Assembly: GCA_045538425.1 (NCBI GenBank)
Contig: JAZSRJ010000048.1
Location: forward strand, 1-18,827
Reading direction: 5' to 3'
Length of the DNA: 18,827 bases
Source: CALVJJ01 sp045538425
GTDB taxonomy: Bacteria; Bacillota; Clostridia; Christensenellales; UBA1242
A program made the translations under genes and the position numbers. Positions within the stretch are counted from its first letter, which is position 1; each line of letters begins with the position of its first letter. Below are positions 4,818-11,868 of the stretch, one piece after another. The notes beneath the pieces were generated by a model that searched no databases, was not told the origin of the DNA, and saw only the letters and a list, made by a program, of their open reading frames with translations.

Positions 4818-6226
4818 GTCTAAAAGAATACAACCAAAAACGCAATTTTGCATCCACCAATGAGCCTGTTGGGAAAAAGAAAAGTAGTCGTGCCAATCGT
4901 TTTGTCATTCAATATCATGTGGCTCGAGCAAAACATTATGACTTTCGTTTAGAACACAATGGCGTGCTGGTCAGTTGGGCAATCCCAAAAGGATTGTCTA
5001 CTGATCCAAAAGATAAAAGACTGGCTGTCCATGTCGAAGATCACCCTCTTGACTATATCACTTTTGAAGGAATTATCCCCAAAGGTAATTATGGCGCAGG
5101 CACGGTCGAAATCTTTGATCAAGGACATTATCTTCCAATGGAAGATATGACCAAAGGACTAAAAAAAGGACATATCAAAATTGTATTGCAAGGAGAAAAA
5201 CTGCAGGGTGCTTGGTCACTAATCAAAACCAATGACGACAATTGGATGGCTGTCAAATTGAAAGACGAATATGCTACTAGCAAAACTAAGAAAAAAGTTA
5301 CACATCTACCCTTTACTACATGTCTAGCACAACTAGCAACACTGACAGATACCATTCCAAAAGGCAAAGAATGGATTTTTGAAATAAAGTACGACGGATT
5401 TCGTATGCTATCCTATAAAGAAAACAACAAAGTGACCATGCTTTCCAGAAATAACATTGAGTACACCTCCAAGTTTTCTAGCATTGTTCAAGCACTCAAT
5501 AGACTTAGTGCCGACTCCTTTGTTGTGGATGGTGAAATCGTTGCTTTTGACAACAACGGTAGAAGTGATTTTGGACTACTGCAAAAAAACATCAAGAAAA
5601 AAACAAACAACATTCATTATGTCATCTTTGATCTACTAGCGCTTAACGGAGAAGATCTTAGAAGTCTCCCCTTAGAAAAAAGAAAAGCAAAACTAGAGAT
5701 CCTTTTGCATAAGGCAGATAGTAGATTGATGTATTCTAGTCATGTCCAAAATGGGAAAAAGAGTTTTCAGTTTGCAAAACAACATCATCTTGAAGGGATT
5801 ATTGCTAAAAACAAAGATAGCATTTACCAAGGAGTTCGCTCTACTGACTGGCTCAAAATAAAATGTTATTTGCGACAAGAGTTTGTTATTGTAGGGTATA
5901 CCACAACAGATAAAAACAAATTGATCAGTGCCCTACTACTGGGATATTATGATCAACAATCTCTTATCTATGTTGGCAAAGTGGGCACAGGATTTACAGA
6001 AAGTATCAAAAAAGAATTGCATACACTGTTTCAAAAACTCATTCGAAAAACTTGTCCTCTAAAAGAAAAAATCACTGACCAATCCATTACTTGGTTGTCC
6101 CCAAAATTAGTGGCCGAAATCCAATATGCAGAACTCACCGAAGACAAAGTTTTGCGACAACCTAGTTTTCTTGGACTGAGAGAAGACAAAGACCCAAAAG
6201 CAGTAACACTCGAGGTGAAACAATGA
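4814..6226 (+). CDS. ligD: ATP-dependent DNA ligase LigD with N-terminal 3'-phosphoesterase domain
   Basis: The 470-residue protein combines two of the three LigD domains. Residues ~1-155 are the 3'-phosphoesterase, with H35, H41, D43, R45, R69, E75, H77 and Y81 matching, at a constant offset of seven, the catalytic residues I recall for Pseudomonas LigD. It trims 3'-phosphates and ribonucleotides at breaks. Residues ~175-470 are the ATP-dependent ligase: adenylated lysine K192 in EIKYDG, motif III VDGEI (E241), motif IV EGIIAK (327-332), motif V WLKIK (346-350), then an OB-fold. The polymerase domain is a separate gene directly downstream. It overlaps ku and the polymerase gene by 4 bp (ATGA) at both ends, so the three products are probably made in linked amounts. 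All key residues are present; I expect an active enzyme. Confidence 0.95.
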   Translation: MSLKEYNQKRNFASTNEPVGKKKSSRANRFVIQYHVARAKHYDFRLEHNGVLVSWAIPKGLSTDPKDKRLAVHVEDHPLDYITFEGIIPKGNYGAGTVEIFDQGHYLPMEDMTKGLKKGHIKIVLQGEKLQGAWSLIKTNDDNWMAVKLKDEYATSKTKKKVTHLPFTTCLAQLATLTDTIPKGKEWIFEIKYDGFRMLSYKENNKVTMLSRNNIEYTSKFSSIVQALNRLSADSFVVDGEIVAFDNNGRSDFGLLQKNIKKKTNNIHYVIFDLLALNGEDLRSLPLEKRKAKLEILLHKADSRLMYSSHVQNGKKSFQFAKQHHLEGIIAKNKDSIYQGVRSTDWLKIKCYLRQEFVIVGYTTTDKNKLISALLLGYYDQQSLIYVGKVGTGFTESIKKELHTLFQKLIRKTCPLKEKITDQSITWLSPKLVAEIQYAELTEDKVLRQPSFLGLREDKDPKAVTLEVKQ

Positions 6227-7044
6227 ACATAGCAATAACCAATCCAGACAAACTATTGTTCCCCAAAGATAAAATCAAAAAAATAGATGTTATCAAGTAT
6301 TACATTGAGATTAGTGAATTGATTTTGCCTTTTGTAAAAAATAGAATCTTAAGTGTTATTCGATGTCACCAAGGAGTAAGAGGCCAATGTTTTTTCAAAA
6401 AACATCCCACTACAGATAAAGACAATGTTGCTATCTTTCAAGATAACGACGAAGAATATTTTTATATCACCAACCAAAAACAACTGATCATGCAAGTGCA
6501 AAATGGTACACTTGAGTTTCATCCTTGGGGTAGCACCATCAAAAAATTAGAAAACCCAGATGTTATGGTATTTGATCTGGATCCGGATGAAAAATTGTCA
6601 CTCGCGACTTTGCGACAAGCTGTCCTTCATCTAAAATCTATTTTAGACGAACTTGGCCTTATCTCCTTCTTAAAAACCAGTGGTGGAAAAGGATATCATA
6701 TTGTAGTGCCATTTGGGACAACAAAAGATTGGGATGGTTTTTACACCTTTTCAAAACAAGTGGCAATGCTAGCTGAAAATAGATGGCCAAAATTATTTAC
6801 CACCAACATGAAAAAAAGTAAACGTAAAGGAAAGATTTTTGTAGATTATTTACGCAACAATCGAGGCTCAACTTGTGTCTGTCCTTACTCCATCCGGTCA
6901 CGTGATCACGCCACTATCTCCATGCCCATTGCGTGGGAGGACTTAGACCATATTACCCCAAACGAAGTGACCATAAAAAATTATCACCAATACTTAAGCA
7001 ATGCATGGGACAATTTTTTTGATATCCATCAAAAATTAAAATAG
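6223..7044 (+). CDS. ligD: LigD primase/polymerase domain, stand-alone
   Basis: The 273-residue protein is the archaeo-eukaryotic-primase-type polymerase domain of LigD, used to fill gaps and add (ribo)nucleotides during end joining. It begins with NPDKLLFPKD and YYIEIS. It has the HPWGS motif (100-104), catalytic aspartates D118 and D120 in FDLDPD, SGGKGYH (153-159), a third aspartate D208 in FVDYLRNN, and the arginine-rich CPYSIRSRDHATISMP segment. All three metal-binding acids are present. Length is that of the isolated domain. The domain order ku / phosphoesterase-ligase / polymerase matches the fused Pseudomonas-type LigD (PE-LIG-POL), split here by an ATGA overlap. The stop codon lies in the stem of the terminator at 7043-7060. 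Start choice is dictated by the overlap. Confidence 0.93.
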   Translation: MNIAITNPDKLLFPKDKIKKIDVIKYYIEISELILPFVKNRILSVIRCHQGVRGQCFFKKHPTTDKDNVAIFQDNDEEYFYITNQKQLIMQVQNGTLEFHPWGSTIKKLENPDVMVFDLDPDEKLSLATLRQAVLHLKSILDELGLISFLKTSGGKGYHIVVPFGTTKDWDGFYTFSKQVAMLAENRWPKLFTTNMKKSKRKGKIFVDYLRNNRGSTCVCPYSIRSRDHATISMPIAWEDLDHITPNEVTIKNYHQYLSNAWDNFFDIHQKLK

Positions 7045-7068
7045 TGGACTTATGTCCACTTTTATTTT
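7043..7068 (+). terminator. Terminator of the ku-ligD operon, overlapping the stop codon
   Basis: AGTGGAC (7043-7049), loop TTAT and GTCCACT (7054-7060), followed by TTTATTTT. The TAG stop of the polymerase gene (7042-7044) forms the base of the left arm. Confidence 0.85.
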
Positions 7069-7094
7069 GAAATTGCCACAATTTGTGCTATGAT
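7067..7094 (+). promoter_or_regulatory. Promoter of the histidine phosphatase gene
   Basis: TTGAAA (7067-7072), a 16-bp spacer and TATGAT (7089-7094). The predicted start near 7101 excludes translation from the upstream in-frame ATG at 7090 and supports the ATG at 7123. Confidence 0.6.
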
Positions 7095-7122
7095 TAAAAA
7101 AATAAAAAACAAAGGAAACTAT

Positions 7123-7668
7123 ATGAATATTTATCTTATGCGCCACGGAACAACCGTTTGGAATGAAAAACGCATTACACAAGGGAGAAGCCAAAATAGA
7201 TTAAGCAAATCCGGAAAAACTTTAACCGAACAAGTAGCATTAGGCTTTGCTTCTACTCCAATAGATATCATCTACACCAGTCCACTCATGCGTACCGTAC
7301 AAACTGCCAATATTATGAATGAGTATCATCATGTACCTATCCAAAAAGAAGACAGGTTGACAGAGATCGACCAAGGCATCTTCACAGGTGTGCCTGGGTA
7401 CAATCTTACTCCACAACAACGCCAACAAAAGGCATCCAAAGATCCAGTATGCGGGATGGAAAGTTATGCATCTGTTGGAAAAAGAGTAAGGCAGTTTTTT
7501 GAAGAACTACGTACCACTTGCCCTTATGACAATGTACTGATTATTACACACGATGTCACGGCAAGTATACTAGAATTAATTATCCAAGGAAAAAAGTTAG
7601 ATTTTGATCATCCGCATTTCCGTAATTTTAACAATGCCGAAATAAAGCATTTTGTTGTTCAACGATAA
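7123..7668 (+). CDS. Histidine phosphatase superfamily protein (phosphoglycerate-mutase-like)
   Basis: The 181-residue protein starts MNIYLMRHGTTVWN. R7-H8-G9 carries the catalytic phospho-histidine, and the second active-site histidine is H143 in IITHD. LTEIDQGIFTG supplies the usual acidic/QG segment of branch-1 enzymes. It is a small cytoplasmic phosphatase; substrates in this group range from phosphosugars to nucleotides and cobalamin precursors, so no narrow role can be given. The ATG at 7123 has AAAGGA six nucleotides upstream; the in-frame ATG at 7090 overlaps the -10 box. It has its own promoter just after the NHEJ terminator, so it is not part of that operon. It ends at a terminator shared with the convergent gene. 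Confidence 0.85.
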   Translation: MNIYLMRHGTTVWNEKRITQGRSQNRLSKSGKTLTEQVALGFASTPIDIIYTSPLMRTVQTANIMNEYHHVPIQKEDRLTEIDQGIFTGVPGYNLTPQQRQQKASKDPVCGMESYASVGKRVRQFFEELRTTCPYDNVLIITHDVTASILELIIQGKKLDFDHPHFRNFNNAEIKHFVVQR

Positions 7669-7698
7669 AAAAACCAGGTCTTACACACCTGATTTTTT
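7668..7698. terminator. Bidirectional terminator between convergent genes
   Basis: CAGGT (7675-7679) pairs with ACCTG (7687-7691). Flanking A- and T-runs extend the stem after one mismatch and give U-tracts on both strands. The TAA of the minus-strand gene (7683-7681) sits in the loop. Confidence 0.7.
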
Positions 7699-8352
7699 TA
7701 TTTTTGCTTTGATATTTCGAATATTGTCTAATAGATATAATAGATATCCTAGTGCAACAAAGACAACAAGCAACACCATGATCCAAGCAAAGAATCCTGC
7801 CCAACCAAGTTCTGCTACATTGAGGAAAAAGTATGGATATAATATAGTATTAGTACTTGTGCCAATCATAGCCGCACGGATCAAGATAAATGCTACATAA
7901 ATGAGTGGCATAATGACACACAAAAGTGGCCAATACCATTTCATCTTACCGTGTTCGTAGAAAAGTACCCAATTGAGCACAAACATGATTGGCAAAATAA
8001 CATGCATCAGCATATTGTTAAGAGAAGTAAAATAATCTACCACCGAACTATCTTTTGCAAGTAAAATATTGTACACAAAGAATGTCACCATAATGAGTAT
8101 CACACACATAAAATTGAATGTTGGTGCAGTGTTGCAATACCCATCTTCTTTTTTATTGGCAGATCTGATTGTCCCGATCAAAACAGCCAACATCATCCCT
8201 AGGCAAATATAATTACTCAAATTGGTATAATACACATAAAAATGACTGTTAAACTTTGCATTAAAATAGCCAAGACTATGAATGAATCCAATGATCGCAA
8301 GCACGCAATATACTGTTTGGAATACAAGTTGTGTTGTTCTATTTTTTATCAT
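7681..8352 (-). CDS. Pr6Pr-like six-helix membrane protein
   Basis: The 223-residue protein has about six transmembrane helices. Marker segments recall the Pr6Pr/FAR-17a-AIG1-like group: YYTNLSNYI after the first hydrophobic pair, LLMHVILPIMFVLNWVLF in the middle, and YPYFFLNVAELGW before the last helix. The conserved His and Asn/Tyr residues in such segments suggest an enzyme-like or transport role, but bacterial members are uncharacterised. A strong site AGGAGGG is just upstream of the ATG, and a near-consensus promoter (TTGACA/TATGAT) precedes it. It forms a single-gene unit whose stop codon lies in the loop of the shared terminator. The basic C-terminal tail (KAKIKKSGV) is probably cytoplasmic. 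Family assignment is from motif resemblance only. Confidence 0.65.
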   Translation of the reverse strand: MIKNRTTQLVFQTVYCVLAIIGFIHSLGYFNAKFNSHFYVYYTNLSNYICLGMMLAVLIGTIRSANKKEDGYCNTAPTFNFMCVILIMVTFFVYNILLAKDSSVVDYFTSLNNMLMHVILPIMFVLNWVLFYEHGKMKWYWPLLCVIMPLIYVAFILIRAAMIGTSTNTILYPYFFLNVAELGWAGFFAWIMVLLVVFVALGYLLYLLDNIRNIKAKIKKSGV

Positions 8353-8375
8353 GATACCCTCCTATTGTTTGGTAT

Positions 8376-8404
8376 ATCATATACACAATCCAACAGTTTG
8401 TCAA
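8376..8404 (-). promoter_or_regulatory. Sigma-A promoter of the Pr6Pr-like gene
   Basis: Minus strand: TTGACA (8404-8399), a 17-bp spacer and TATGAT (8381-8376). Confidence 0.75.
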
Positions 8405-8465
8405 CAAAACCGCCTACCCATTCCAACAAGAGTGATAAAACAATACCTATTGTCACGGATACAAC

Positions 8466-8492
8466 GACAAAAAAAGAGCATTTCTGCTCTTT
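8466..8492 (-). terminator. Terminator of the unknown four-helix membrane protein gene
   Basis: AAAGAGCA (8473-8480) pairs with TGCTCTTT (8485-8492) around a 4-nt loop. A run of seven T follows on the minus strand. The stop codon (8494-8492) touches the base of the stem. Confidence 0.85.
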
Positions 8493-9256
8493 TATTTCAT
8501 AATGGTCAATACAATTTTTGCGACTTTTACATCTTCTTCTGTTGCATCAGATTCTGCCATTTTCTTTTCACATTTTGCGATCATGATTGACTTTTCCACA
8601 TCGCTTAGCTTTTCTACAAAAACAGATTTGATTTTGTTCATGTTTTGATTAAACAATTCTACATTCTTATTGTTTTGATAGATTTGGTATGCTTTTCTGC
8701 AAGATTCAAAGATACTCAAAAATGTATTTGTCTTGGTTTCTGGAGCATTCTCTATCTTTGGAGCATCAGCAACTTTTTCTGGTTGTTGTTTTGCTTGTCT
8801 GCCTTGTTTTTTTGCTTTTATGATATTGGCAATAAAATAACCACCATACGCAACCCCACCAATGAAAATCATTGCAAGGATTTGGCCAACACGAGTATTC
8901 ATGTATGCGGCTACATCTGCATTATTTTTCCAAGCATCCATCACTAACTTGATAGATTGAGACAAAGATAGATGAAGTTCATTCGCAACAGCTATAGCCT
9001 CACACACAACAACTGCCATGATGTTGAATGCAAATGACCAAACAAATGACCAAACTATAGCAAATACTACAATCGTCCACTTGGTTGCAGGTTTGTATAT
9101 TAAAAATACCGTACAAGCCAAGATAATCTCCATAATTGCCAACAAATAAATATAGAAGCCTATCGCATATACAATGCCAAAAACAACTGCACCAGCCAAG
9201 GCTGCCAACATGCTAAGGATAAGCGCCAAACCTAAATTATTCTTTTTTGTCTTCAT
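8492..9256 (-). CDS. Unknown membrane protein: four N-terminal helices and a cytoplasmic helical tail
   Basis: I do not recognise this 254-residue protein. Residues ~8-30 and 33-53 form a tight transmembrane pair, ~60-88 a third, and ~124-144 (ILAMIFIGGVAYGGYFIANI) a fourth. A short segment of ~95-120, probably outside or amphipathic, lies between the last two. The tail (~145-254) starts with a basic stretch (KAKKQGRQAKQQ), then a low-complexity linker, then predicted helices with many Lys/Glu and Asn. There is no catalytic motif and no signal peptide. Start: AGAGGA before the ATG. It has its own promoter (TTGATT-17-TATACT) and terminator, so it is a single-gene unit. It differs from the Pr6Pr-like neighbour and from MscL. 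Confidence 0.75.
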   Translation of the reverse strand: MKTKKNNLGLALILSMLAALAGAVVFGIVYAIGFYIYLLAIMEIILACTVFLIYKPATKWTIVVFAIVWSFVWSFAFNIMAVVVCEAIAVANELHLSLSQSIKLVMDAWKNNADVAAYMNTRVGQILAMIFIGGVAYGGYFIANIIKAKKQGRQAKQQPEKVADAPKIENAPETKTNTFLSIFESCRKAYQIYQNNKNVELFNQNMNKIKSVFVEKLSDVEKSIMIAKCEKKMAESDATEEDVKVAKIVLTIMK

Positions 9257-9291
9257 GACTATTCCTCTCTTTCCTAATTAATCGCACAAGT

Positions 9292-9320
9292 AGTATACCA
9301 TACCACCGATCAAAAATCAA
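9292..9320 (-). promoter_or_regulatory. Promoter of the unknown four-helix membrane protein gene
   Basis: Minus strand: TTGATT (9320-9315), a 17-bp spacer and TATACT (9297-9292). Confidence 0.65.
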
Positions 9321-9344
9321 CCCCCTATTTTAGCCTCTCATAAA

Positions 9345-9370
9345 AACAAAAAAGACCGAGGAGTCGGCCT
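9345..9370 (-). terminator. Terminator of mscL
   Basis: AGACCGA (9353-9359) pairs with TCGGCCT (9364-9370), seven pairs including one G-T, around a 4-nt loop. It is followed on the minus strand by a T-rich tract and lies 8 bp beyond the mscL stop. Confidence 0.8.
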
Positions 9371-9378
9371 TTCATGTT

Positions 9379-9954
9379 TTATTTTTTTGTTGTAGCTTGT
9401 GCTTTCAACAATTCTCTAATCTCTTTCAATAAATCTACTTCAGTCTCTACTTTTGGTTGAGCTGCAAGTTCTGCTTTTCTTGCTTCTTCTTTTTCTTGCT
9501 CAATCTTAGCAAGTTCTGCTTTGACTGCTTCTTTGTCTTTTAATTTGACACCACGAGCTTTAAGCTCTTTCTTTTGCTCTTTGGTAAGACCTTTTTTCAT
9601 TTGTTTTGTCAAGTATCCTCTTGCATTCATAAATGCTTTCATGATGACAAACAAAACAAGTGCAATTAGGAAGAAATTGATAATTGCTGTAATGAATGCA
9701 CCCCAATCAATGTAGATAGATTTTGCAAGATCTAGTGTACCATCTTCTGCATATCCTCTAACCAAGAATGTATACGCTGACTCTAGTCCATTGCCACCTT
9801 GTGCAAGCAACGCATTGATGAGTGGCATCAAGATTTTGTTGGTAAGAGCAGTAACAATTGCTGAAAATGCACTACCAATGATAACACCAATAGCCATATC
9901 GATGACATTACCACGACTGATAAATTTCTTAAATTCTGCAAAAAACTTTTTCAT
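9379..9954 (-). CDS. mscL: Large-conductance mechanosensitive channel MscL with extended linker
   Basis: The protein begins MKKFFAEFKKFISRGNVIDMAIGVIIGSAFSAIV, with the N-terminal amphipathic helix, the RGNVIDMAIGV signature and TM1 lining the pore (about 15-46). A periplasmic loop follows, then TM2 (about 83-109). It ends with LLKEIRELLK, the C-terminal bundle helix of MscL. The channel opens under membrane tension to relieve hypo-osmotic shock. The 191 residues exceed the usual ~130-150. The extra length is a Lys/Glu/Ala-rich stretch between TM2 and the C-terminal helix (about 118-170). AAGGAGA precedes the ATG, and a promoter (TTGTCA-17-TATACT) and terminator make it a single-gene unit. 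Identity is very secure; the effect of the long linker is unknown. Confidence 0.95.
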   Translation of the reverse strand: MKKFFAEFKKFISRGNVIDMAIGVIIGSAFSAIVTALTNKILMPLINALLAQGGNGLESAYTFLVRGYAEDGTLDLAKSIYIDWGAFITAIINFFLIALVLFVIMKAFMNARGYLTKQMKKGLTKEQKKELKARGVKLKDKEAVKAELAKIEQEKEEARKAELAAQPKVETEVDLLKEIRELLKAQATTKK

Positions 9955-9992
9955 ATCTTCTCCTTCTTTTGTATTTTAATTTTGTTACGTTT

Positions 9993-10021
9993 AGTATAAC
10001 ATCAAAACATAAAATTGACAA
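9993..10021 (-). promoter_or_regulatory. Promoter of mscL
   Basis: Minus strand: TTGTCA (10021-10016), a 17-bp spacer and TATACT (9998-9993). Divergent from the promoter at 10061. Confidence 0.7.
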
Positions 10022-10060
10022 GTAGAAAATAGTGGAAAATGAGGAAATGATATTTGACTA

Positions 10061-10089
10061 TTGCAAAACCATCCAAAACGTGCTACAAT
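10061..10089 (+). promoter_or_regulatory. Promoter of the two-helix membrane protein gene
   Basis: TTGCAA (10061-10066), a 17-bp spacer and TACAAT (10084-10089), about 24 bp before the ATG. Confidence 0.6.
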
Positions 10090-10112
10090 ATTGGTAACGT
10101 GAGGAGAAAGTT

Positions 10113-10646
10113 ATGAACCAAACTGCACAAGAAAAACTTCGTATTGCACAAAAATACCTTGCTCGAAAAAAAGATATCGACAAAGCACAATTCTTAAGCG
10201 ATGCTCTATTTTGTGGTGGCACGCTAACAGTGTTGGCTTGTACCTTTTTGCCAGTACTTGCAATGGGTTGGACAGGTCTTGTCTATCTACTCATGGAAAT
10301 CCCATTCTTATGGCTATCTAGACTTGCACTCAACAATCGCAACAAAATCATTGAAAACACCATCAATGAAGATGACAAACCTACTATGAGTGCAAAACAA
10401 TTCTTAACCATGTTGCATAAGAAAGAATTGCAACCATATATTGAAAAAGCAAAAGAATTGGACGACATCAAAGCCGTCATCACCCAATATGCGCAAAATG
10501 AAAATACAATCAATGTTGATGACAAAACACCTCAACTAACACAAAATGTTCAACCAGTAGACAAAATGATGCAATATTTTGAAAAGAAAAAACAAAATGA
10601 AATGATAGAAGATCATACAATAGAAGATGATATCGCCCATAATTAA
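10113..10646 (+). CDS. Unknown two-helix membrane protein with acidic cytoplasmic tail
   Basis: I do not recognise this 177-residue protein. A basic N-terminal helix (about 1-25, AQEKLRIAQKYLARKK) leads into two closely spaced transmembrane segments (about 31-51 and 53-68), with LARLALNNRN-like basic residues after the second, so both ends are probably cytoplasmic. The rest (about 75-177) is helical and polar. It ends in an acidic stretch, EMIEDHTIEDDIAHN, and contains the segment MMQYFEKKKQNE. There are no catalytic motifs. GAGGAGA lies upstream of the ATG. It has its own promoter, divergent from mscL, and its own terminator 8 bp after the stop. Confidence 0.75.
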   Translation: MNQTAQEKLRIAQKYLARKKDIDKAQFLSDALFCGGTLTVLACTFLPVLAMGWTGLVYLLMEIPFLWLSRLALNNRNKIIENTINEDDKPTMSAKQFLTMLHKKELQPYIEKAKELDDIKAVITQYAQNENTINVDDKTPQLTQNVQPVDKMMQYFEKKKQNEMIEDHTIEDDIAHN

Positions 10647-10654
10647 CCAACAGA

Positions 10655-10679
10655 AAAGACCCATCATTGGGTCTTTTTT
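10655..10679 (+). terminator. Terminator of the two-helix membrane protein gene
   Basis: AAAGACCCA (10655-10663), loop TCAT and TGGGTCTTT (10668-10676), then a T-run. Confidence 0.9.
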
Positions 10680-10729
10680 ATATCTTCAACTATGTTTTCA
10701 AATTTCATCTATTGTTTTGTGATTCTAAT

Positions 10730-10759
10730 AAAAAATACAAAGATGCTACTCTTTGTATT
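10730..10759 (-). terminator. Terminator with the stop codon of the small acidic ORF in its loop
   Basis: AATACAAAGA (10734-10743) and TCTTTGTATT (10750-10759) form a 10-bp stem with a 6-nt loop. The loop contains the TAG stop (10748-10746) of the small ORF. A T-run follows on the minus strand. Confidence 0.85.
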
Positions 10760-10862
10760 GTTTCTCTTTTTTCTTTTTTGTTGGTTCTTTAGGTTGGTCT
10801 TCAAAAATATCGAGTAAGATAAGATCTTCTAGTTCTTCTTCCTCATCCTCTGTCCAAAACAT
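10746..10862 (-). CDS. Small acidic protein, 38 residues, downstream of the CorA-like gene
   Basis: The ORF starts MFWTEDEEEELEDLILLDIF and continues through EDQPKEPT to a lysine-rich end (KKKKEKQYKE). It has an acidic N-terminal half with a hydrophobic LILLDIF core and a basic tail. I do not know its family. Support for translation: it starts 11 bp after the CorA-like stop on the same strand, AGGTG lies upstream (weak but present), and its TAG sits in the loop of a strong terminator, the same arrangement as at three other gene ends here. It may act on the transporter or be an independent small protein; that is inference. Confidence 0.55.
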   Translation of the reverse strand: MFWTEDEEEELEDLILLDIFEDQPKEPTKKKKEKQYKE

Positions 10863-10873
10863 ACGCTCAACAC

Positions 10874-11770
10874 CTACTTAAACCAATTTTTCTTTTTGAA
10901 AAATAAGACCATGCCGACGACAATCACCACACTACACAAGATAACAACTGGATAACTCCATACAGAGGCAAACTCCGGCATTTTGAAGTTCATCCCGTAC
11001 CAACCAACAAGTAGCTGTAAAGGCATAAAAATGGCGGTGATAATGGTAAATATCTTCATCAAATGATTTTGCTTGATCCCTACTTGCGCATGATAGGTGT
11101 CTTGTATTTGGGATAGACTTTCTTTTAAGTGAATAATCTCACTATAGAGTCGTGGAATACGTTTTTCTAAAATAGAAAAATTGTAGATATCTTCTTTGTC
11201 TGTCAAGATGCTCGTGTGTGACTCAAAGAAGTCAATGATATAATCTAGTTGTTCGTAATAATGCTTGTACTTGGTAAACAATTTGCGATATACAGCAATC
11301 TTGTTGATACAATTCTCTAGTTTGTCTTTGATCAGTTTGTTCTCAAAAGAGTTGAGTTCGTTCTCTAGTGTCTCTAGTGTCAAATAATCATTCTCTGTTA
11401 AGTTGGCAAGCAAGTCAATGAGCAAGTTGGCGTGGTTGCTTCCCTCATCCATCAAGGTAGTGAGTTTTTCATAAAGCACCTTTTTATTGGATGTTACATA
11501 GATTGAAAAGGTTTTGAAATCCGTATAAAGACCAATCTTTTCCATTTTGAAATAATTGCCGTCTTTTTCAGCCATGATATGGAATGTCGCCAAATACGCA
11601 TTGTCAATCATTTCAATTTTGCTACTACTAATATATTTTAGACTCTCGATCATATCTTTGTCTTCTTTGGTATCAAACAATTGACCTAGTTGACCTTTGG
11701 TGGCAATGATGACTTGATCTTTCCAATCTTTTTCTCTAATAATGTTGTCTTCTAGTATAACGATATTCAT
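10874..11770 (-). CDS. CorA-like divalent metal transporter
   Basis: The 298-residue protein shows the CorA family layout: a large N-terminal cytoplasmic domain (about 1-230), largely helical with long heptad-like stretches, then two C-terminal transmembrane helices (about 240-262 and 272-291). The signature YGMNF (GMN at 259-261) is at the end of the first helix and forms the ion selectivity filter of the pentamer. It ends with a basic tail, KKKNWFK. Likely role: Mg2+ or Co2+/Ni2+ uptake; the specific ion cannot be read from sequence. The ATG at 11770 is preceded by AAAGGAG. An in-frame ATG twelve codons earlier has no ribosome binding site and lies near the transcription start. An extended -10 (TGT TATACT) is upstream. 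The small acidic ORF follows. Confidence 0.88.
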   Translation of the reverse strand: MNIVILEDNIIREKDWKDQVIIATKGQLGQLFDTKEDKDMIESLKYISSSKIEMIDNAYLATFHIMAEKDGNYFKMEKIGLYTDFKTFSIYVTSNKKVLYEKLTTLMDEGSNHANLLIDLLANLTENDYLTLETLENELNSFENKLIKDKLENCINKIAVYRKLFTKYKHYYEQLDYIIDFFESHTSILTDKEDIYNFSILEKRIPRLYSEIIHLKESLSQIQDTYHAQVGIKQNHLMKIFTIITAIFMPLQLLVGWYGMNFKMPEFASVWSYPVVILCSVVIVVGMVLFFKKKNWFK

Positions 11771-11794
11771 AAGTACTCCTTTTTGCTTAGTTGT

Positions 11795-11803
11795 AGTATA
11801 ACA
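11795..11803 (-). promoter_or_regulatory. Extended -10 promoter of the CorA-like gene
   Basis: Minus strand TGT TATACT; the -35 region is weak. The predicted start lies inside the longer alternative reading frame, supporting the ATG at 11770. Confidence 0.5.
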
Positions 11804-11840
11804 CAATTTTTCGATAGACTCATCTATTTTGAGGCTATTT

Positions 11841-11868
11841 TAGAAAAAAAGAGAACTTAGTTCTCTTT
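11841..11868 (-). terminator. Terminator of the ABC exporter gene, stop codon as the loop
   Basis: AAAGAGAAC (11848-11856) pairs with GTTCTCTTT (11860-11868). The 3-nt loop is exactly the TAA stop codon of the gene (11859-11857). A run of T follows on the minus strand. Confidence 0.85.
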
